From: Ferroplasma sp.
GTDB taxonomy: Archaea; Thermoplasmatota; Thermoplasmata; Thermoplasmatales; Thermoplasmataceae
DNA length: 64,000 bases
Assembly (NCBI RefSeq): GCF_031200575.1
Contig: NZ_CP133597.1
Span: 1,612,001 to 1,676,000 of the forward strand
Direction: 5' to 3'
Below, in pieces: positions 54,398 to 63,216 of this stretch; the first letter of the stretch is position 1, and every line of letters begins with the position of its first letter. A program made the position numbers and the translations under genes. Under the pieces are notes generated by a model. It had not been told where the DNA came from. It was given only the letters and a program-made list of their open reading frames with translations, and searched no databases.

Positions 54398-55494
54398 TTA
54401 ATTTCTTGCTTCAGGATCCTTAAATTCCTGATTGTTCTTCAATACGGAATATATGATATTCAATAATTTATTGGAACAGGATATTATTAGTTCGTTTCCA
54501 CTCATTCCTGCTTCCTTTTTACGGCAATAATACCTCTTGACAACAGGATTAAACCTTATTGCTGATATAGTTGAAAGGTATAATGTATGCCTTATTATAG
54601 AATTGCCACTCTTAGATATGTGTGATGATGTATTATATCTGCCTGATTGTTTAGTTACAGGGACCACTCCTGTATATGCCCTTAATTTTACCACACTATC
54701 AAACGTTTATATCACCTATATTTGATAAAATAACTGAACCTGTTATTATTCCTATTCCAGACATTGTCTTTATCTTTGAATCTATATTATTGTATATACC
54801 TTCCATTATTGCTAATGTTTCATTCAACTGTTTGTTCAATAATGCAATTGCATCAATATTTATTTTTATATCATATTTTTACTGCATTGCTGTTATTGCC
54901 TGATATGCTCAGTATTGCATTCTTTCCTGTATCTATGTACTTTATTTTATAATTGCCATTCTTTATATTATCAATATTGCTTATTATTTCATTAAGGTAC
55001 TTTGCATTTATATCTATTATTGATGGCATTCCCGGATACAGTAAATCTAAATCCCTGATTAAGGCATTCTTAACTGCTGTTATCTTCTTATTTATCCTGA
55101 AATATGTATTTGCATATTCCTTTAATTCAGGATAATTAAACATATTAACAGTATTATTCCCTGATATTATAGGATACCTTGCTATAGCTTCTGAATCTAT
55201 TTTATCGGTCTTGTTCTTCCTTATTCTTGATTTCTTTATTATTTTTGTCTCTATTGAGTTTAACAGCAAAGGATTAAAGTTATGGCCAATTAAAAAGCTG
55301 TATAAATTTAAATGGTATATGTTAGTTGATTCCATTCCTATCCTTGCATTGCCATAGTTTCCTATAATGTTTAACATCTCATTAAAGCCATTACTGTTGT
55401 TTGATATAATGCCAGACCTTATCCTGTTTAAATCACTGTCTATAATGCAGTAATCAAACTTTCTCTTGGCTATGTCTATTCCAATATATATCAT
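54398..55494 (-). mobile_element. IS110-family transposase, inactivated by two frameshifts
   Basis: The first part (55494 to 54871) encodes the N-terminal DEDD catalytic domain: MIYIGIDIAKRKFDYCIID, GMESTNIYHLNLYSFL, KNKTDKIDSEAIARYP. The frame is lost near 54880 and a second frame continues KINIDAIALLNKQLNETLAI and TMSGIGIITGSVILSNIGD. A further shift near 54695-54700 leads to the final frame with DSVVKLRAYTGVVPVTKQSG and SISKSGNSIIRHTLYL-like residues, the transposase_20 domain. All parts of the protein are present, so the decay is recent. IS110 elements have no terminal inverted repeats, and I cannot fix the element ends. Confidence 0.8.
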
Positions 55495-55791
55495 ATATTC
55501 TCTCCTGGCCTGTTATATCCTTCCATATTCTTAGCAGTCTTGCTTATTATCAGTGTATTAAACACAATATATCATATCAGCATACATGAATATGAAAAGG
55601 GTAAATACAGACTATTTATAGTGGATTAAACCACAAGGAACTCACAGTACTCCCTGATCATGGCCATAATGGAGTTATGGTTAAAATCATTATACAAGGA
55701 ACTCAATTCGGGATAACATAGTTGTCTTGCATTTCAGTAAATATCATTCAAATGTAGTCATAGTTTAAATTCAGGATTGCAATATATTGCT
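55495..55791. other. Intergenic region between transposase and NifX-like gene
   Basis: 297 bases without a gene; contains likely 3'/5' flank of the IS110 element and the TATA-like TAGTTTAAAT (55761-55770) about 25-30 bases before the ATG at 55792. Confidence 0.35.
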
Positions 55792-56172
55792 ATGACAACA
55801 AGAATTGGAATACCTGTAGATGGGATCACCGTCAGTGGACCGGGAGAAGGAGCAGAAGTGCATATTTACGAAATTGAGAATACAAAATATAAATTAATAG
55901 AAAGTTATGAAAATCCAGCCCTGAAAGCAACCTCAACTAGGGGTATACATATGCTAAAATCGGTATTGGCAAAAAATGTTGATGCCATAATAGTATCAGA
56001 AATTGGAGCCCCTGGAGTACGTTTTCTGAAAGATAAGATAAAGATATATTTTTCAAATAACATGAATGAAAATGAAGCACTAGAATTCTATATAAAGGGA
56101 AAATTAGAGGAAGTGACATTACCGACTCATAAATCTCCTCATCACGAGGGAAATGTTCATGAACTGAAATAG
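55792..56172 (+). CDS. NifX/NifB-like cofactor-binding domain protein
   Basis: A 126-residue protein (ATG at 55792, MTTRIGIPVDG; the in-frame TTG at 55777 is less likely) of the dinitrogenase iron-molybdenum cofactor family (NifX/NafY). Archaeal single-domain members occur widely and their job is not settled; metal cofactor or iron-sulfur trafficking is the usual guess. Conserved: GEGAEVHIYEIE, RGIHMLKSVLAKNVDAIIVS and GAPGVRFLKDKIKIYF. The tail ends in His-rich THKSPHHEGNVHELK that may bind metal. No nitrogenase genes are in the window. It is flanked by mobile-element remnants. Confidence 0.75.
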   Translation: MTTRIGIPVDGITVSGPGEGAEVHIYEIENTKYKLIESYENPALKATSTRGIHMLKSVLAKNVDAIIVSEIGAPGVRFLKDKIKIYFSNNMNENEALEFYIKGKLEEVTLPTHKSPHHEGNVHELK

Positions 56173-56356
56173 AATAATTTTTATATATTTTCAAAATAAT
56201 TATGCATCTACCTGGCATGTATAAATAGCAGGAATGGAAATATCAGTACAGTTTAGTCTGATACATTTCCAATTTAACCATTCAGATACTAAATAAATAT
56301 CCAAATTTTTCATCCTCTATTACACTTTCATGTGGATTAATGGATAAATATGCAAA

Positions 56357-56633
56357 TTACCGCATCTGAAATATATGCTCGTCTTCAAAAGCCCCACTGC
56401 TCCTAAATCCATAGACCATCTTCTCTATGAGTGATTTGAGTTGATCCCTCCGCACCTGCATTTGTGATTTTGTGTACGAAATAGTTCTTTATCCTTTCCA
56501 TCTCATCCTCTGTGGGAAACCATGCCTCGGGCGTCCTTGCCTCCTTGAGGTGCAGTGGTGAAACATCCAGGTTCCTGTACCTTATCCACACCCTCAAGTC
56601 CTTGAATTCATGGTTGAGTGCACCTGCATGCAA
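56357..56633 (-). pseudogene. Tyrosine recombinase (integrase), N-terminal fragment with frameshift
   Basis: On the minus strand from 56633 the frame reads HEFKDLRVWIRYRNLDVSPL, then EARTPEAWFPTEDEMERIKN, which matches the join between the N-terminal SAM-like domain and the start of the catalytic domain in archaeal integrases. After KNYFVHK the frame ends at 56403 in unrelated residues, while a +1 shift gives MQVRRDQLKSLIEKMVYGFR and ends at 56357. The catalytic residues are missing. The fragment has the same orientation as the C-terminal fragment at 42.9-43.4 kb. It could be a piece of that gene or of another one. Confidence 0.6.
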
Positions 56634-56700
56634 AATTTAAGCTGCCATTTATTAACATTATCATAGATAAAATACAATACATAGAAATATTTAAATATTA

Positions 56701-56724
56701 ATTATTATTATAATTATTATTATT
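56701..56724. repeat. (ATT)n trinucleotide tract next to a start codon
   Basis: Three ATT units, one ATA unit and four ATT units run without a gap into the ATG at 56725. The tract lies between the TATA-like ATTTAAATA (about 56688-56696) and the start codon. Change in unit number would alter promoter-to-start spacing by steps of three. Confidence 0.7.
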
Positions 56725-58299
56725 ATGCATAATAGATTTAAAATCTTTATATCCATGGTGGTGGTTGCAATGTTTTTGGGAACGGGGCTTGCATCAGGCA
56801 GGGGAACGGCAGACAGAACCAGCAGCAATGCAGCCGGGGAACTGTCCCCTGCATTTGGTGAGGTTGTAAATACATGGTCACTGTCAGGGAGAACATGTGC
56901 ACCATCATCTGCAAGCCCAGGGATCACTGTTGCACTGAAAATAGATGTAACATCATTTTCTGAATCATCAGGCGCCGGGCCAACAGTAATGTATTTCGTT
57001 GTCAATGGGAAAAGGATACATTCAACAGATGTTGATGGGACAGGCGTATATACATATAACTGGTCACCTGGATATGCAAACACAACAGTAAACTTCCATG
57101 CTGAGTACCTTTCCGGTTCAGAATTTATGGAAAAACCATCTATGCACTATGCTGAAAGAAGGCCCATGGTATTCTTCAGGAATTCATACTCCACATTCGG
57201 GAATTCAGACATATACATAACATGGCTGCAGGACTGCCACAGGTATATGGGATATGAAGGGAACAATAAGATATATTTAAGCACGGGTTCAGGTAGTTTT
57301 TATAAAATTTATAACATAGAAATAGTCGGGAAGTCTAATGATGTATATAAAAGGTCATCTAATTTATGTACATCAAACGATAGCACCATAGAGGCCATAA
57401 CATCTTACGGAGATTCATGCTATGATTCCTCTTTGCAGATTAATATTAACCTTACATCAATAAGCGAGGGCAATTATTATATGCCCACTAATGGAGAGTA
57501 TTCCGGTTTATGGAAGGAATATATTGATGTAAATACAAATGCTCCATCAAGTATAGCACCCGGAATTACAAATGATATACAGACAGCATATAATAATGGT
57601 TTCAATATTTCAACAGATTCAGGTAATAGGGGAACCATAATAGACCATGATGTATGCTCATTAATGCTCGATGGCCTATCACTCATACCAGTAGCAGGAT
57701 ATGCAGCAACTGCAATAAGTGCTGCAAGCACAACAGCTAATTTAATAAGTACAGTATCATCTAAAAACAGTCCTCCTGGGACAACTGATAATAAAATAGC
57801 TGGAATAGAATACTGCCTTAATGGGGATCATGTTCTATTTGGTGCAGGCACCGTTGATGAGATAGATGTGCCACATTCGGACCTTAACCATAATTTTTCC
57901 ATAACGGTGAAATATTATAATGAGTATATGTGTGATGGTAACACAATAACTCCATTTAAAACAGCATCAACTACACAGACTTTGAATGCTGTAACAGCAT
58001 CTGCTATATACGGAACAGTGGGACTAAAACCCGGATGTTCGGATAATAATAACGATTATGATACATCACTTAATTCAACAATTTACATAAAGGATGTTAA
58101 AAGTGGTAACTTCTATAAAGTTCCTATTAAAGACGGGAAATATTTATTCTTTGCAGAGCCAAATACTAAATATGAATTACTTTATTATGATAAATCCAAT
58201 GAAGGATTTAAAAATTTTAAAAATAGTTCCGGTTCAACAATATCGTATGTAGAATCTCGCAGTCCTGGAGACTCAGTTCCTACCGATATATTTATGTGA
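56725..58299 (+). CDS. Large secreted protein, first of a tandem paralog family
   Basis: A 524-residue protein with signal peptide (FKIFISMVVVAMFLGTGLA) and no obvious C-terminal anchor. It is rich in Ser, Thr, Asn, Gly and Tyr. It has eight or more Cys in spaced positions, which suggests disulfides outside the cell. Residues about 295-345 contain an Ala-rich hydrophobic stretch (SLIPVAGYAATAISAASTT) similar in style to that of the secreted protein at 29.5 kb. The last 110 residues (from SAIYGTVGLKPGCSDNNND) are shared with the next gene. The first 300 bases are richer in G and C than the rest, hinting at mosaic origin. Function unknown. Confidence 0.65.
   Translation: MHNRFKIFISMVVVAMFLGTGLASGRGTADRTSSNAAGELSPAFGEVVNTWSLSGRTCAPSSASPGITVALKIDVTSFSESSGAGPTVMYFVVNGKRIHSTDVDGTGVYTYNWSPGYANTTVNFHAEYLSGSEFMEKPSMHYAERRPMVFFRNSYSTFGNSDIYITWLQDCHRYMGYEGNNKIYLSTGSGSFYKIYNIEIVGKSNDVYKRSSNLCTSNDSTIEAITSYGDSCYDSSLQININLTSISEGNYYMPTNGEYSGLWKEYIDVNTNAPSSIAPGITNDIQTAYNNGFNISTDSGNRGTIIDHDVCSLMLDGLSLIPVAGYAATAISAASTTANLISTVSSKNSPPGTTDNKIAGIEYCLNGDHVLFGAGTVDEIDVPHSDLNHNFSITVKYYNEYMCDGNTITPFKTASTTQTLNAVTASAIYGTVGLKPGCSDNNNDYDTSLNSTIYIKDVKSGNFYKVPIKDGKYLFFAEPNTKYELLYYDKSNEGFKNFKNSSGSTISYVESRSPGDSVPTDIFM
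58035..58073 (+). repeat. 39-base direct repeat, copy 1
   Basis: In the C-terminal domain of the first secreted gene; identical to 58922-58960. It encodes the Cys-Ser-Asp-Asn-Asn-Asn loop. Confidence 0.85.
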
Positions 58300-59180
58300 T
58301 TTATATGGTTAACATCAAATCCCATTACAAGATGATAATTGCGATTATAATTGTTGTGATATTAGTATCATCCCTAAGTATATACTTCTATCCACATAAT
58401 GATACAGAGTACTACAACAATGGAAAGAGTGTTGATGTAAGATACTTCAACTGTGAAAGTTATGAATACTGCAGGAATAATAGCTATAATGTATCATCAT
58501 ATTCCATAAATAATAATAAAGTAGAATACCTTAATTCCACAATGATGAATGTATTTTATGCGGATGTTCCAGGAGGTAATGAGTTTTCATTCACCATGAA
58601 TATGCATATTAAAGGCATAAATGCAAGGTATGTTTATGTTACTGTAACAGGTGATAATAATACACAGTACCTTGAAACAAATGTTTTTGCAGGCTCCAAT
58701 GCAACGTCATATGAAACCTCCAGTGACAGCAGTGTAATAAGGATTAATGCAACTGAGAACTTGAATGGATATGAATTCAGCATCTCAGATATGAATGCTT
58801 ATGTAAGGAATGGTGTTTATAATTTCACTGTTAAGGTATCTGCAGGTAAATTGTATAATGTATTCTATATTGATACATTAAAGGAGAGTGCTGTATACGG
58901 GACAGTAGGATTAAAACCTGAATGTTCGGATAATAATAACGATTATGATACATCACTTAACTCCACTATGTTTGTTTACAACAATAGTACAGGAAGATAC
59001 AATATTGTAAATATAAGGGATGGGAGGTTTTATTTCTTTACAGTTCCTGGTGATTTATATAAAATGTATTATTTAAACAATAATAATTTAACATTGTTTA
59101 AGTACAATGATGGTAAAAATATTACATTGATTAACACTCCATTAAAAATAGAATCAATGCAGTATAATATTTACGAGTGA
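58296..59180 (+). CDS. Membrane-anchored secreted paralog 2
   Basis: A protein of about 290 residues (GTG at 58296 overlaps the previous stop by four bases; ATG at 58305 is the alternative start). The N-terminal helix (YKMIIAIIIVVILVSSLSIY) is an uncleaved anchor or signal. The following 170 residues are beta-rich and full of Asn-x-Ser/Thr sites. The C-terminal domain SAVYGTVGLKPECSDNNND is almost identical to that of the first gene, and 39 bases in it (58922-58960) are identical to 58035-58073. Cys are few and spaced like in the family. Function unknown. Confidence 0.65.
   Translation: MIYMVNIKSHYKMIIAIIIVVILVSSLSIYFYPHNDTEYYNNGKSVDVRYFNCESYEYCRNNSYNVSSYSINNNKVEYLNSTMMNVFYADVPGGNEFSFTMNMHIKGINARYVYVTVTGDNNTQYLETNVFAGSNATSYETSSDSSVIRINATENLNGYEFSISDMNAYVRNGVYNFTVKVSAGKLYNVFYIDTLKESAVYGTVGLKPECSDNNNDYDTSLNSTMFVYNNSTGRYNIVNIRDGRFYFFTVPGDLYKMYYLNNNNLTLFKYNDGKNITLINTPLKIESMQYNIYE
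58317..58366 (+). repeat. 50-base direct repeat, copy 1
   Basis: Encodes the anchor helix start of paralog 2 and is identical to 59196-59245. The identity at silent codon positions means recent duplication or gene conversion. Confidence 0.85.
58922..58960 (+). repeat. 39-base direct repeat, copy 2
   Basis: In the C-terminal domain of paralog 2; identical to 58035-58073. Confidence 0.85.
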
Positions 59181-59186
59181 TTTCAC

Positions 59187-60002
59187 ATGAATCTAAAATC
59201 CCATTACAAGATGATAATTGCGATTATAATTGTTGTGATATTAGTCTCTAGCATGGCAATTTACTTCTATCCCCATAATAATACACATTACTATAATAAT
59301 GGAGACAGCATCCATTTCCTTTATGCTGGTACTGATGTTATACATGATTACAGGGAATACAACTGCAGTGTCTCCTCATATTCTGTAGGGAATGGAAAAC
59401 CATCATACCTCAATTCAACAGCCCTGATTGAACGCTCCTATTCCTCCTGTACACTGGGACAGATATCATTCAATATGAATATAAAGACACACAATATAAA
59501 TAGTGGCAATATTAGGGTGTCAATATCTGCCAACCACTTCTGTGCAGACCTTACATACAAAAATAAAGAATATTTCAATGATTACCCCAGGGGCGTTTCC
59601 ATTCTAATAGGTAATACAGGAAATGTAAATATTAGTGGCATTATGTTTGGGTTCCATCCTAATGATACAAGAACTGTTATAACAGTATCATCAGGCAAAT
59701 TGACAAATACATACTACATAACAACACAGGTACAGAGTGCTGTATACGGCCATGTTGATTATACCGGCACATACAATATAGACAGGGTAAATGGCGAGTT
59801 TATTATGGAAAACGAAAACAATTCACATATGAATATAGTAGATGTACATAATGGATACTATTATTATTTTGTCCATCCTGATACAGGATACAGAATATAC
59901 TCAATAAAAAATAGTACATTGAAACAAATAGGGACAATTGGAAATAAAACAATATCCAGTGGAAGCAGCTACCGTTATGTAATATGTAGTGATGACTTAT
60001 GA
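59187..60002 (+). CDS. Membrane-anchored secreted paralog 3
   Basis: A 271-residue paralog of the gene before it. Its N-terminal anchor (MNLKSHYKMIIAIIIVVILV) is encoded by 50 bases identical to those of paralog 2 (59196-59245 and 58317-58366). The middle domain has diverged strongly, and the C-terminal SAVYGHVDYTGTYNID domain is related but lacks the shared Asn-rich loop. It begins 6 bases after the previous stop and its own stop overlaps the next degraded copy. So the array has conserved ends and variable centres. Function unknown. Confidence 0.65.
   Translation: MNLKSHYKMIIAIIIVVILVSSMAIYFYPHNNTHYYNNGDSIHFLYAGTDVIHDYREYNCSVSSYSVGNGKPSYLNSTALIERSYSSCTLGQISFNMNIKTHNINSGNIRVSISANHFCADLTYKNKEYFNDYPRGVSILIGNTGNVNISGIMFGFHPNDTRTVITVSSGKLTNTYYITTQVQSAVYGHVDYTGTYNIDRVNGEFIMENENNSHMNIVDVHNGYYYYFVHPDTGYRIYSIKNSTLKQIGTIGNKTISSGSSYRYVICSDDL
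59196..59245 (+). repeat. 50-base direct repeat, copy 2
   Basis: Copy of 58317-58366 at the start of paralog 3. Confidence 0.85.
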
Positions 60003-60117
60003 ATATTAAAAATCATATAAGATAATAATTTCAGTAATAATCATAATAGTATTAGACTCTAGCATGGCAATTTATTTCTATTCAAGTAAGACAGAGTACT
60101 ATGTACACTACGGTTAA
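59999..60117 (+). pseudogene. Degenerate fourth member of the paralog family
   Basis: An ATG at 59999 overlaps the stop of paralog 3, but the frame stops after 8 codons. A shift gives IISVIIIIVLDSSMAIYFY, a weak copy of the anchor helix of paralogs 2 and 3 (VILVSSMAIYFYPHNNT), and then ends near 60117. The rest of the gene is gone. Confidence 0.55.
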
Positions 60118-60709
60118 AATTTACCTATTTTCACTGGAATTAAATTCCACACCTATATTGAAAATTTAAATAGAACAGTAGACCAGCTTTTTAAGGCATT
60201 TTTAGTGTTTTTATTCAGATAATAAGATGCATAATGTTCATAACTATTACTCAGAATAAATAAAAAAGCGTTATAAGGTTGAAGAGGGCAAAGAAAAGTA
60301 CCGCTGCTTATACAGAGTTTGCAGGCATAATATGTGGAAAAGAGAATAAAAGATGAGCGGTGAGATAAACATGGCAATTGCAGATATATAGATCTCCATG
60401 CCTAACATTAAAGAGTCACTAGTCACTACTATGTTCCAATCTATGCCTATAATTTAACGATTTAAATAGTTGTTGGATTGATGCATTTAAGGATGTAGTA
60501 ATTTTGAGGGATAAGTTTCACTAACAATAAGATAAAATATGGCAATTATTGCCACTCAAAGGATCATAATCATGATAAATCGAGATCAAGGGGGAGCTGT
60601 ATGCTGTAATTTCACGGCTAAACTAATTATTGGCTGAATTTTTGTGGTTAAACTTGTGTATTGAATTATACACCTTACTGCCTGATGCTGATAAAAATAC
60701 AATGAGTTT
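60118..60709. other. Gene-poor stretch after the paralog array
   Basis: 592 bases with no complete gene. A short plus-strand frame near 60261-60345 encodes a basic, Cys-containing stretch (KRYKVEEGKEKYRCLYRVCR) that resembles a zinc-finger piece of a transposase or regulator, but it is too short to name. The remainder looks random. Confidence 0.35.
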
Positions 60710-61342
60710 TTATTTTAGTTTATATCCACAGTTGGGGCAATAGGTCATATCATCTGTAACAGGAAAACCACATCGTGGGCATCTCTTTGCAGTGTCTGGC
60801 AGATTTTCATTATTGCTGTCCTCAGCCATATTTTCCCTGATATTTTCATATGGATTTTTTTTCTTGTCATCACCGAATACAGCCATGCCTATGTTAGCCC
60901 TGGGCGCCTTTGCCCTAGCCATATCCAGCTCATGCTTCTTATTTTCCAGCATTTCCTTTTCCTTTCTATTTGATTCGTCCCTTTTAGCCACAGTTGCCAG
61001 CCTAGTAATTTGGTCCACCCATGACTTTGATTTTTTTACAGCAAAATCTACACGGCTTAATTTCTGAGACTCGCCGTAATACTCTATACTTAATACCTGT
61101 TTTGTAAATATTGGAAATGCAGGTTTTGCATAATTGGCATTCTCCACATTATAAAGAAATAGATTAATGTCCAGTTCTGCAGGAGAAGCCCGGAAAAAGG
61201 ATTTCTGGCCCTTTTTTTCAAATATAATCCTCTTATCTGTAAGGAAGAGCAATCCTTTAATATAGTTGTTGTTCTCAATTTTTTTAGCTTTTGAGCTTAA
61301 GAATTCATGCTCATCATTTTCATATATCGGCATCGTATACAT
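60710..61342 (-). CDS. PH-like domain protein with C-terminal zinc ribbon
   Basis: A 210-residue protein. Residues 5-105 look like a PH/GRAM-type domain (YIKGLLFLTDKRIIFEKKG and FPIFTKQVLSIEYYGES), the kind found in archaeal and bacterial stress and membrane-associated proteins. Residues 110-150 form a charged helix (RDESNRKEKEMLENKKHELD). The end is a zinc ribbon, CPRCGFPVTDDMTYCPNCG. Proteins with this order are common in archaea with unknown roles, perhaps membrane-lipid sensing. The GRAM-like assignment rests on the pattern TDKRIIFE only. Confidence 0.65.
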   Translation of the reverse strand: MYTMPIYENDEHEFLSSKAKKIENNNYIKGLLFLTDKRIIFEKKGQKSFFRASPAELDINLFLYNVENANYAKPAFPIFTKQVLSIEYYGESQKLSRVDFAVKKSKSWVDQITRLATVAKRDESNRKEKEMLENKKHELDMARAKAPRANIGMAVFGDDKKKNPYENIRENMAEDSNNENLPDTAKRCPRCGFPVTDDMTYCPNCGYKLK

Positions 61343-61550
61343 ATAATGTATAAGATAATAAATTTTATCTTAGAAAGCACCTTAATTCGAACATGATACG
61401 CCGGTATTATTTATGGCAGTTAGTTCAAACATTATATAATTTTCAGTAAAAAATTTAAATATATACCATGAGCGAATTTCTATGCCACATGCTTTAATAA
61501 AATGCATGGCATAAAATAAAATTTAAATATTCCTCTGTTTTTATATTAAT

Positions 61551-63209
61551 ATGGTAAAAAGAGAGATACATGCGCCGCACGGCAATAAATTGAATACAAA
61601 GGGCTGGTCCCAGGAGGGGGCACTTAGATTGATTATGAATAATCTTGACCCGATGGTTGCCAAGGACCCTGACAACTTAATAGTTTATGGAGGAAAAGGA
61701 AAAGCAGCAAGAAACTGGGAGGCCTATGATAAAATCATAGAATCACTTAAATCGCTGGAAAACGACGAAACATTGCTGGTACAGTCTGGAAAACCGGTTG
61801 GCATTTTCAGGACAACAAAGGAGGCACCCAGGGTTCTCATAGTAAATGCCCAGATAGTCCCGCACTGGGCGACTGATGATGTTTTCTGGGACCTTGAGGC
61901 CAGAGGGCTTACAATGTTCGGCCAGATGACTGCGGGTTCCTGGGTTTACATAGGCACGCAGGGAGTTCTACAGGGGACATACGAAACACTATACGCCCTG
62001 GCCAGAAAGGTATATCATGCCGATAATCTAAAAGGCAAATGGTTCCTGTCGGCAGGCCTCGGGGAAATGGGAGGTGCACAGCCATTGGCAGCGAAGATGA
62101 ATGGTGCCACCAGCATAATAGTTGAGGTGGATAAGGAGAAAATAAACAGGAGATTGAGGGATAAGTATCTGGATAAATACGCTGAAAGCTTAGATGATGC
62201 TCTCAAAATGAAAGATGAGGCACTGAAATCCGGGAACCCTGTATCTATTGCCGTGCTTGGGAATGCTGCAACAGTTTACCAGGAATTGCAGGATAGGGGC
62301 ATTATACCTGATATTGTTTCAGATCAGACTGCAGCCCATGACATAAATCTTGGCTATGTACCTGAGGGCTATAGCATAGAAAACTTCCAGAAATTCCGTG
62401 CAGAACATCCGGAGGAATTCAAGAAGAAGGTTTATGAAACCATAGTAAAACAGGTAAAATGCATGCTCTACTTCCAGTCAAAGGGTTCTTCTGTATTTGA
62501 TTACGGAAATGATATAAGAACCAGGGCAAAAGAGGGAGGGCTGGAAAATGCATTCGATATACTTGGATATGTCCCTGCCTACATAAGAGACCTGTTTGCA
62601 GTTGGGTCTGGCCCGTTCCGGTGGCTGGCCCTTTCGGGCAATCCAGAAGATATAAGAAAAATAGATGATGCTATAATAAAAAATATTGATGACAAACATC
62701 TCACTGACTGGATAAAGCTTGCAAAGGAGTATGTGCACTTCCAGGGATTGCCTGCCAGAATATGCTACGCCTCATATGGCGAGAGGGAAAAAATCGGATT
62801 AATGATAAATGATATGGTAAGAAGCGGTGAGCTGGAGGCACCTGTTGCAATCGGAAGGGATCACCATGACACCGGGTCTGTAGCATCCCCGTACAGGGAA
62901 ACAGAGGCGATGAAGGATGGGAGCGATGCCATAGCAGACTGGCCCATACTCAACGCACTTTTGAATGCTGTCTCCGGTGCATCATGGGTGTCAGTGCATC
63001 ACGGCGGGGGAACAGGAATAGGAAATGCAATCCATTCAGGTTTTGTAATAGTTGCTGACGGAACCGATGATGCTGCAAAAAGGATTAAGCGTGTGCTGAA
63101 TGCTGATCCTGGAATAGGTGTGATAAGGCACGCTGATGCAGGATATGAGTCATCCAGGGAAATAATAAAGAATGGACCTAAATTCAAAAGTCCATACTTC
63201 AGCAAATAG
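61551..63209 (+). CDS. hutU: Urocanate hydratase
   Basis: Adds water to urocanate, the second step of histidine breakdown, with tightly bound NAD acting as an electrophile. The 552-residue protein is of normal length. Conserved blocks include [87 protein letters not shown] and the NAD-binding [21 protein letters not shown]-like TTTAAATATTCC lies about 25 bases before the ATG. It is convergent with a truncated MFS transporter gene. No other hut gene (histidase, imidazolonepropionase) is in the window. Confidence 0.96.
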   Translation: MVKREIHAPHGNKLNTKGWSQEGALRLIMNNLDPMVAKDPDNLIVYGGKGKAARNWEAYDKIIESLKSLENDETLLVQSGKPVGIFRTTKEAPRVLIVNAQIVPHWATDDVFWDLEARGLTMFGQMTAGSWVYIGTQGVLQGTYETLYALARKVYHADNLKGKWFLSAGLGEMGGAQPLAAKMNGATSIIVEVDKEKINRRLRDKYLDKYAESLDDALKMKDEALKSGNPVSIAVLGNAATVYQELQDRGIIPDIVSDQTAAHDINLGYVPEGYSIENFQKFRAEHPEEFKKKVYETIVKQVKCMLYFQSKGSSVFDYGNDIRTRAKEGGLENAFDILGYVPAYIRDLFAVGSGPFRWLALSGNPEDIRKIDDAIIKNIDDKHLTDWIKLAKEYVHFQGLPARICYASYGEREKIGLMINDMVRSGELEAPVAIGRDHHDTGSVASPYRETEAMKDGSDAIADWPILNALLNAVSGASWVSVHHGGGTGIGNAIHSGFVIVADGTDDAAKRIKRVLNADPGIGVIRHADAGYESSREIIKNGPKFKSPYFSK

Positions 63210-63216
63210 TTTTATC

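Noticed and set aside
42911-56460. 11-base matches between the tRNA-Ile flank (TGCAGGTGCGG, 42911-42921) and the region by the N-terminal integrase fragment (CCGCACCTGCA, 56450-56460) as attachment-site repeats.
   Set aside because: They are in inverted orientation, only 11 bases long, and do not include the tRNA 3' end. A true attachment-site duplicate would be a direct repeat of the tRNA end.
42887-56633. SSV-type provirus with an integrase split by integration.
   Set aside because: In an SSV-type split the N part would point toward the attachment site and the C part inward; here the order is reversed. The C fragment also lacks the first catalytic Arg and begins after a stop.
56725-60002. 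S-layer protein cluster.
   Set aside because: Sequences are too small and variable, with several decayed copies, unlike a single abundant S-layer gene; no S-layer family motif seen.
60153-60377. Minus-strand frame of 74 codons as a gene.
   Set aside because: Composition is not protein-like for this genome, no start signal is seen, and the opposite strand carries a more coding-like short stretch.
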